From Bacteroidota bacterium (GTDB lineage: Bacteria; Bacteroidota; Bacteroidia; AKYH767-A; OLB10): 64,000 nucleotides of DNA. The notes beneath the pieces were generated by a model, which saw only the letters and a program-made list of their open reading frames with translations, searched no databases and was not told the DNA's origin. The stretch is from contig JADJOZ010000016.1 of assembly GCA_016713525.1 (NCBI GenBank), positions 1 to 64,000 on the forward strand. The letters are read 5' to 3'. Positions within the stretch are counted from its first letter, which is position 1, and each line of letters opens with the position of its first letter. Positions 58,852 to 64,000 of the stretch are shown here, piece after piece. Both the position numbers and the translations under genes were made by a program.

Positions 58852-59037
58852 TTACCCTGCATCCTCACCAGGTTTTTCCTTTTTTAGACGTCCACTTTCC
58901 CGCAAGGCCTTTTGGAGCAAATATTCAATCTGCCCATTAAGACTGCGAAATTCATCATCCGCCCATTTCTCCAGATCCTTTAAAGTTGCCGGATTAACAC
59001 GCAATACAAAAGCTTTTTTCTCTTCTTTTCCAGCCAT
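58852..59037 (-). CDS. Arc-family (ribbon-helix-helix) DNA-binding protein
   Basis: 61 residues, start MAGKEEKKAF overlapping the upstream SPFH stop (TGATG). Ribbon-helix-helix core: KKAFVLRVNPATLKDLEKWADDEFRSLNGQIEYLL (key residues FVLRVNPATLKDLEKWA). It is predicted to bind DNA as a dimer and may repress its own operon. It lies directly behind the SPFH gene, a recurring Bacteroidota pairing. Confidence 0.85.
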   Translation of the reverse strand: MAGKEEKKAFVLRVNPATLKDLEKWADDEFRSLNGQIEYLLQKALRESGRLKKEKPGEDAG

Positions 59038-59891
59038 CAATTATGTAATGTCCCGGTGTTAATTACCGGATTCACATTTTTATCGCCACAAAGTACAACC
59101 AATAAGTTGCTCACCATTGCAGCCTTTCTCTCTTCATCAAGTTCTATAACTGCATTTGCTTTCAGTTTATTCAAGGCCATCTCAACCATGCCAACAGCTC
59201 CTTCCACAATTTGTTTTCGGGCAGCAACAACCGCAGTAGCCTGCTGTCGCTGAAGCATGGCTCCTGCAATTTCAGGGGCATAGGCCAGATGACTGATGCG
59301 TGCCTCCATTACAGTGATTCCAGCTGGTGATAAGCGCTCATTCAATTCTGATTCAAGCATAGCATTGACTTTTAAAGAACCACCTCTCAAGGTTACCTCT
59401 GCTGTTTCTTCTTCAAAATTATCATAAGGACAAATTCCTGCCAGATGTCTAACAGAAGCCTCACTCTGAATTTGAACATACTGTGTGTAATTATCAACTT
59501 CAAACGCAGCTTTAAAAGTATCCCTAACCTGCCACACAATTACCGCTGCAATTTCAATGGGATTCCCGATTTTATCATTCACTTTCAAAGGTGTTCCATT
59601 TAAATTTCTAGCCTTCAAAGAGATTTTTTTTCTAACAAAAAATGGATTAACCCAGAAAAAACCATTATCCTTAATGGTGCCCTTATAAGTGCCAAATAAA
59701 ACCAAAACCAAAGATTCATTGGGTCCAACAATCGAGAAACCTATTGCTATCAGAACCCAAATTAAAATTGAAATACCTCCGAATAAAGGTAAATGGTGAG
59801 TGAAAAAATAAGCTGCAATTAAAGGTAATGCAACTGCCACTATGAGAAGCATGTATCCCGATAATGGTTTGAATGTTATTTCTGTTTTCAT
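59037..59891 (-). CDS. SPFH (stomatin/prohibitin/band 7) domain protein
   Basis: 284 residues from MKTEITFKPLSGYM; an ATG 11 codons upstream is less likely. Two N-terminal hydrophobic segments (LLIVAVALPLIAAYFF, ISILIWVLIAIGFSIV) are followed by the SPFH domain (GPNESLVLVLFGTYKG, AAVIVWQVRDTFKAAFEVDNY, VRHLAGICPYDN, RLSPAGITVMEARISHLAYAPEIA) and a helical end (QATAVVAARKQIVEGAVGMVEMAL). It is expected in the membrane, possibly in oligomeric microdomains; its role is not settled. Confidence 0.92.
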   Translation of the reverse strand: MKTEITFKPLSGYMLLIVAVALPLIAAYFFTHHLPLFGGISILIWVLIAIGFSIVGPNESLVLVLFGTYKGTIKDNGFFWVNPFFVRKKISLKARNLNGTPLKVNDKIGNPIEIAAVIVWQVRDTFKAAFEVDNYTQYVQIQSEASVRHLAGICPYDNFEEETAEVTLRGGSLKVNAMLESELNERLSPAGITVMEARISHLAYAPEIAGAMLQRQQATAVVAARKQIVEGAVGMVEMALNKLKANAVIELDEERKAAMVSNLLVVLCGDKNVNPVINTGTLHN

Positions 59892-60057
59892 AAGTGATAT
59901 TATTTTGATATCACAATAATACAATGAAATTTTAATTCAGTCAACAAAAAATGAAAATTCCAATGTAACTATCTAAAAATCAATAAATAAATTTTCATTC
60001 AGGATTAGTAATTTCAATTGAAACTTACCATTCGCAGTCTGCCAGAACCATTTTTGT

Positions 60058-60065
60058 TAGTTTTG
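60058..60065 (+). promoter_or_regulatory. -7 box TAGTTTTG before aspC
   Basis: Exact TAnnTTTG match 22 bases before the start codon at 60088. No clear TTG -33 box was found. Confidence 0.5.
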
Positions 60066-60087
60066 CGTTTCAATTTCAAAAAGCATT

Positions 60088-61280
60088 ATGTCCAAATTAG
60101 CCGATCGCATTACCCATCTTTCTGAAAGTCAAACTATTGCAATGGCGAAGTTAAGTCGCGAACTGCAGGAACAAGGACGGGACATTATCAGCTTAAGTTT
60201 GGGCGAACCCGATTTTGTCACTCCGGAAAACATCCGCGAAAGCGCAAAAAAGGCAATTGACGAAGGCTTTACTTTTTACACACCCATTGCAGGTTTTGCA
60301 GATTTAAGAAAGGCTATTTCCGACAAATTCAAGAATGAAAATAATCTGGATTATGCACCTGATCAGGTAGTTGTATCAACCGGAGCCAAGCAATCGATTG
60401 CAAATATCATTTTAAGTCTGGTTAACCCTGGTGAAGAGGTTATTGTACCGGCGCCATATTGGGTGAGTTACACCCAAATGATAAAACTGGCCGAAGGAGT
60501 GCCGGTATATGTTGATTCAAATGTGGAAAGTGATTACAAAATAACTCCTGAACAACTGCGGAAAGCAATCACTCCAAAAACCAAAATGTTCATTTTTTCA
60601 TCTCCATGTAATCCATCAGGAACGGTTTACACGAAATCGGAACTGGAAGGATTGGCCAGAGTGATGGCTGAACATAAGGAATTGTACATTATTTCTGATG
60701 AAATATATGAGCACATCAACTTCAGCGGAAAACATGAGAGCATCGCACAATTCGATTTCATAAAGATCAGGTCATCATCGTAAATGGTGTTTCGAAAGGA
60801 TATGCTATGACGGGATGGCGAATTGGTTACATAGGTGCACCAAAATGGATTGCTCAGGCATGCGACAAAATGCAGGGACAGTTTACGTCCGGAACCAGCT
60901 CCATTTCCCAAAAGGCAGCAACTGCAGCACTACGCTCAGGTACAGAATTTTATGATGCTATGCGAACAACCTATCTCAGAAGAAGGGATTTGGTGGTGAA
61001 GATGTTGAAAGAAATACCGGGATTAAAAGTCAACATCCCTATGGGCGCATTCTATGTATTTCCGGATGTAAGTGCATTTTTTGGCAAAACAGATGGCAAT
61101 ACCGTAATTCAGAATGCAACAGATTTATGCATGTTTCTGCTGAATGACTGTGGAGTGTCAATGGTTACGGGAGAAGCTTTTGGTGATCCCCGCTGCATCC
61201 GTTTATCGTATGCTACCTCTGACGAAATCCTGGTAAAAGCACTTAGTCGCGTAAAAGAGAGCCTCGCAAAACTTCATTGA
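60088..61280 (+). CDS. aspC: Aspartate/aromatic aminotransferase (class I), frameshifted
   Basis: Corrected length about 397 residues. Motifs: SLSLGEPDFVTPENI, GFADLRKAISDKF, VVSTGAKQSIANII, PAPYWVSYTQMIKLA, SSPCNPSGTVYTKSEL, ISDEIYEHINF, the PLP-lysine SKGYAMTGWRIGYIGAPKW (key residue Lys in SKGYA), and PMGAFYVFPDVSAFF. The frame breaks at AAA 60762-60764; four A give DFIKDQVIIVNGVSKG. It transfers the amino group between aspartate (or a related amino acid) and 2-oxoglutarate. PLP contacts are complete after correction. Confidence 0.92.
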
Positions 61281-61294
61281 TACCGTTTTTCAAT

Positions 61295-61302
61295 TACCTT
61301 TG
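61295..61302 (+). promoter_or_regulatory. -7 box TACCTTTG before the heptose kinase gene
   Basis: Exact TAnnTTTG match 19 bases before the GTG start at 61322. A TTG at 61277-61279 lies 15 bases upstream, slightly closer than the consensus. Confidence 0.55.
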
Positions 61303-61321
61303 CGCCTGCAAGGTCAATTAA

Positions 61322-62335
61322 GTGGAAAACAAAACCAATCTTCCTTCAATTTTTGATGCATTTACCAGACTGAAAGTCATGGTAATTGGGGATGTAATGA
61401 CCGACTCCTACCTTTTCGGGAAAGTCGACCGCATTTCGCCTGAGGCACCTGTTCCCGTAGTACATATCACAAGCCGCGACAATCGCCCGGGTGGTGCAGC
61501 CAATGTGGCCATCAATATTAATGAAATGGGAGCCAAAGCTATTCTGTGCTCGGTTACAGGTAATGATGAAGGTGGGCAGCGGTTTTTAGATCAATTAAAA
61601 GCTAAAAACTTAGACTCTAAAGGAATAATTCAATCACCAAACAGAGTTACAACAGTTAAAACACGGGTCATTGGAAATAATCATCAATTACTTCGTGTTG
61701 ACGAGGAACAAATATCCCCGCTTGACGGGATAACAGCAAAACAATTTATTGATTCGTGTATTTCATTGATTGATTCGGAAAAACCGGATGTGATCATTTT
61801 CGAAGATTACGATAAGGGAGTGCTCACACCAGTGGTAATTGACCAACTTACTTCAGCCGCAGCATCCCGTTCTATTCCTGTTACTGTAGATCCTAAAAAA
61901 GTAAATTTCAGCAGCTATAAAAATGTAAAATTATTTAAACCAAATTTACTGGAGCTGAAATCAGGTACCAACAATGCAATAGAAAAAATCTCAAAAGAAG
62001 CATTGGATGCTATTGTTAAACCATTTCTGAAAAAGCAGTCTATTGAAATGATGATGGTCACGCTTTCCGAAGCCGGTGTTTACATTGCTTCTGAAAAAGA
62101 ATCGCTCCTCATACCAGCTCATGTAAGAAATGTATCGGATGTCTCCGGAGCAGGTGACACTGTTATCAGTATTGCTTCTTTATGTATTGCTGCGGGACTC
62201 TCCATGCAAACAGTCGCCGCCTTATCGAATCTTGCCGGTGGTCTCGTTTGTGAAATGATTGGTGTTGTTCCGGTGAATAAAGAAACATTACTGGCAGAAG
62301 CTGTAGCCTCAAAAATTTTCGAACCCCTAAATTAA
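61322..62335 (+). CDS. rfaE1: D-glycero-D-manno-heptose-7-phosphate kinase (RfaE1, PfkB family)
   Basis: 337 residues from a GTG start. PfkB motifs: DSYLFGKVDRISPEAPVPVV, RPGGAANVAININEMGA, DDRISP-like region replaced by RVDEEQISPLDG, VDPKKVNFSSYKNVKLFKPN (substrate and metal loop) and SDVSGAGDTVISIASLCIA (anion hole and catalytic Asp). This is the kinase domain of HldE-type proteins, here without the adenylyltransferase half, so a separate RfaE2 is expected elsewhere. It makes heptose-1,7-bisphosphate for LPS core synthesis. The next gene starts 7 bases downstream. Confidence 0.92.
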   Translation: MENKTNLPSIFDAFTRLKVMVIGDVMTDSYLFGKVDRISPEAPVPVVHITSRDNRPGGAANVAININEMGAKAILCSVTGNDEGGQRFLDQLKAKNLDSKGIIQSPNRVTTVKTRVIGNNHQLLRVDEEQISPLDGITAKQFIDSCISLIDSEKPDVIIFEDYDKGVLTPVVIDQLTSAAASRSIPVTVDPKKVNFSSYKNVKLFKPNLLELKSGTNNAIEKISKEALDAIVKPFLKKQSIEMMMVTLSEAGVYIASEKESLLIPAHVRNVSDVSGAGDTVISIASLCIAAGLSMQTVAALSNLAGGLVCEMIGVVPVNKETLLAEAVASKIFEPLN

Positions 62336-62341
62336 CGGCTG

Positions 62342-64000
62342 ATGTCGATAGATATATTCAGGGAGAAGGTTAATTTAAAATTATTCAGAAGCAAAGAAAC
62401 AGTAATGCTGCTGTTCCGGATCCAAAGTTCTTTGGTGGCGGTAATGGCAATTGCACTTTTGATCTACAGCATTGGTTTCCCACAAAATGATGAAAGCCGG
62501 AAAGTAGAAATTTTCTTTATGAAATTTCTTTTCGGTTTTTACATGCTTAATTATCTGGTTCGTTTTCTGTACACCTTTGAACCTGCGAAATTTCTAAAAA
62601 CCACGTGGCTTGAACTGACATTGATTTCGTTGCTGGTGATTGAAGCCATCAGCACCTTATTGTTCAACACCCCGTTAGTGCAAAGCATTTTAAATGTCTT
62701 AGGATTTGGTGGGTTCATTGTTGTTTACCACCTAATATTACAATTTATATTGCTCATATTGTTGGTAATTGATCTGGCTAAGGTGAGTACATTCATCGAT
62801 CTGATAAAACTGGAGGCCAGCACCATGTTCATCATCAGCTTTGTGATATTAATTGGTGGTGGAACTTTGCTACTCATGCTTCCTGAAATGACAACCGATC
62901 ACTTGGGCTCAGACTGGATGACGGCTTTATTTACAGCAACAAGTGCCAGTTGTGTAACCGGATTAATTGTTGTTGACACAGCAACTTACTTCTCATTCAA
63001 AGGTCAATTAGTAATTCTCTTTTTAATTCAACTGGGTGGTTTGAATATCATTTCCTTTGCCACATTCTTTGCCTCTTTATACTCGAAAGGAGCCGGAATC
63101 AAACACCATTCCATGATGCAGGATTTTTTCAGCTCCGGATCTTTGTTTGATGCCAAAGCGCTGCTCCGTCAAATTATATTTCTTACGATCTTAATTGAAG
63201 GAATTGGAACCGTTGTGCTTTACTCGCTATGGGATTCATCCATTAACTTTACATCCGACAGTCAAAAATTGTATTATTCAATTTTTCATTCTATTTCAGC
63301 ATTCAATAACGCCGGATTTTCGCTTTTTACCAACGGACTGTATGAACCTTTAGTAAGACATTCTTACATTTTACATCTGGCGATTGGGGGATTGATTTTC
63401 TTCGGCAGTTTAGGCTTCTCTACTATCAGAGATGTCTTTGGAATTGCTGCCATGAAAGAACGCATGCGCTTACCCTGGAAAAAATTGCAATTGAGTTCAC
63501 AGATTTCGCTCTATAGTTCTATCATTCTGATTGCATTTGGGGATATTATTTTTTATTTAATTGAGAAGGATAATACGCTCACCGGGCAAAACTATTTTGA
63601 AGCCGGTATAACCAGTGTATTTCAATCAATTACCTGCCGTACTGCCGGATTTAATTCTGTGGATATGTCATTATTGAGTGTCCCCACCTTAATCCTCATG
63701 ATCTTCCTGATGTTCATTGGTGCATCATCAGGCTCAACAGGAGGTGGTATTAAAACTTCAACTTTTACACTTATCATGGTATCGGCAATTGCCACCTTGC
63801 GGGGAAAACGTAATCTCGAATTATTCCGGCACAACATTGCCTGGGAATTATTGAATAAAGCATTTTCAATCTTTATTTTCTCAGCCTCCTTTGTTTTTAC
63901 AGCCACTTTTTTTCTCTCTATATTAGAGCCTGGTACCGATATTCTCAAATTACTATTTGAAGAAGTCTCAGCATTTGGAACAGTTGGTTTATCGACAGGC
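62342..64000 (+). CDS. TrkH/KtrB-type potassium uptake protein (3' end outside window)
   Basis: 553 codons to the window edge without a stop. N-terminal helices (MLLFRIQSSLVAVMAIALL and on) precede the four selectivity-filter repeats: TATSASCVTGLIVVD, SISAFNNAGFSLFT, ITCRTAGFNSVDM and SAFGTVGLSTG. Each has the conserved Gly in the pore loop. The intracellular gate region reads FIGASSGSTGGGIKT. Family proteins pair with a cytoplasmic TrkA/KtrA nucleotide-binding subunit, which may lie beyond the window. The N-terminal about 150 residues contain extra helices, which is common in Bacteroidota homologues. Confidence 0.93.
   Translation, partial: MSIDIFREKVNLKLFRSKETVMLLFRIQSSLVAVMAIALLIYSIGFPQNDESRKVEIFFMKFLFGFYMLNYLVRFLYTFEPAKFLKTTWLELTLISLLVIEAISTLLFNTPLVQSILNVLGFGGFIVVYHLILQFILLILLVIDLAKVSTFIDLIKLEASTMFIISFVILIGGGTLLLMLPEMTTDHLGSDWMTALFTATSASCVTGLIVVDTATYFSFKGQLVILFLIQLGGLNIISFATFFASLYSKGAGIKHHSMMQDFFSSGSLFDAKALLRQIIFLTILIEGIGTVVLYSLWDSSINFTSDSQKLYYSIFHSISAFNNAGFSLFTNGLYEPLVRHSYILHLAIGGLIFFGSLGFSTIRDVFGIAAMKERMRLPWKKLQLSSQISLYSSIILIAFGDIIFYLIEKDNTLTGQNYFEAGITSVFQSITCRTAGFNSVDMSLLSVPTLILMIFLMFIGASSGSTGGGIKTSTFTLIMVSAIATLRGKRNLELFRHNIAWELLNKAFSIFIFSASFVFTATFFLSILEPGTDILKLLFEEVSAFGTVGLSTG

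Overview
The window looks like a chromosomal stretch of an uncultured-type Bacteroidota (probably a Sphingobacteriia/Chitinophagia-like lineage). The support is: many secreted proteins with Bacteroidota type IX secretion (T9SS) C-terminal tails or signal peptides, a BtuB-like TonB-dependent receptor, several TAnnTTTG promoter -7 boxes a few bases upstream of genes, AT-rich codon use, and Bacteroidota-typical neighbours (mutase next to a DUF7935-type protein, Arc repressor next to an SPFH protein, LemA next to DUF2207). I see no rRNA, tRNA, CRISPR array, integrase or intact insertion sequence.

Layout. 1-5.6 kb (minus): the 5' part of a very large secreted YDG/Calx-beta/DUF3616 protein and a small secreted protein. 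5.9-9.4 kb: TonB-dependent receptor and a convergent LVIVD-repeat T9SS protein. 9.4-12.5 kb (minus operon): TPR protein, lpxK, purine nucleoside phosphorylase. 12.7-17.7 kb (plus): LemA, DUF2207 membrane protein, Nif3-like protein, coiled-coil zinc-ribbon protein with a histone-H1-like tail. 17.8-22.9 kb (plus): TPR protein, O-methyltransferase, a divergent kinase-like protein of unknown role, an interrupted sugar-dehydrogenase-like T9SS protein and a Spy/CpxP-like periplasmic protein. 23.1-24.9 kb: a strongly decayed T9SS gene and an intergenic repeat pair. 25.0-36.1 kb (plus): a ferredoxin-NADP reductase-like flavoprotein followed by an 11-subunit complex I operon (nuoA-D, nuoH-N) with no nuoE, nuoF or nuoG, and a small unknown gene directly behind nuoN. 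36-41 kb: SGNH hydrolase, uvrA, LOG-family protein. 41.4-45.4 kb: a signalling block of receiver protein, six-module hybrid histidine kinase and an NtrC-type regulator without a DNA-binding domain. 45.6-50.4 kb: a terminator-bounded cassette of surface proteins. 50.5-56.5 kb: AddA-like helicase-nuclease, stand-alone PAS-like protein, P5C dehydrogenase, FtsB/DivIC-like protein. 57-64 kb: C-terminally shortened acyl-CoA mutase, DUF7935-type protein, Arc/SPFH pair, aspartate aminotransferase, heptose-7-phosphate kinase and a TrkH/KtrB potassium transporter that runs off the window.

A dominant feature is the number of single-base frameshifts. About 17 otherwise well-conserved genes, including nuoB, nuoH, nuoM, uvrA, aspC and an FtsB-like gene, are each split by one (sometimes more) one-base indel, most of them in short homopolymers. 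This pattern is best explained by residual sequencing/assembly error, and I therefore annotate these as single genes. Two places look different and may be real decay: the gene at 23.1-24.5 kb, which has several shifts and stops within 1.3 kb, and the mutase at 57 kb, whose C-terminus is absent.

Functionally most of the window is housekeeping: respiration, DNA repair, lipid A and heptose synthesis, purine salvage, proline catabolism and potassium uptake. The parts that deserve attention are the 11-subunit complex I with its flavoprotein neighbour, the kinase-like protein at 19.9 kb, the regulator without HTH, and the surface-protein cassette.
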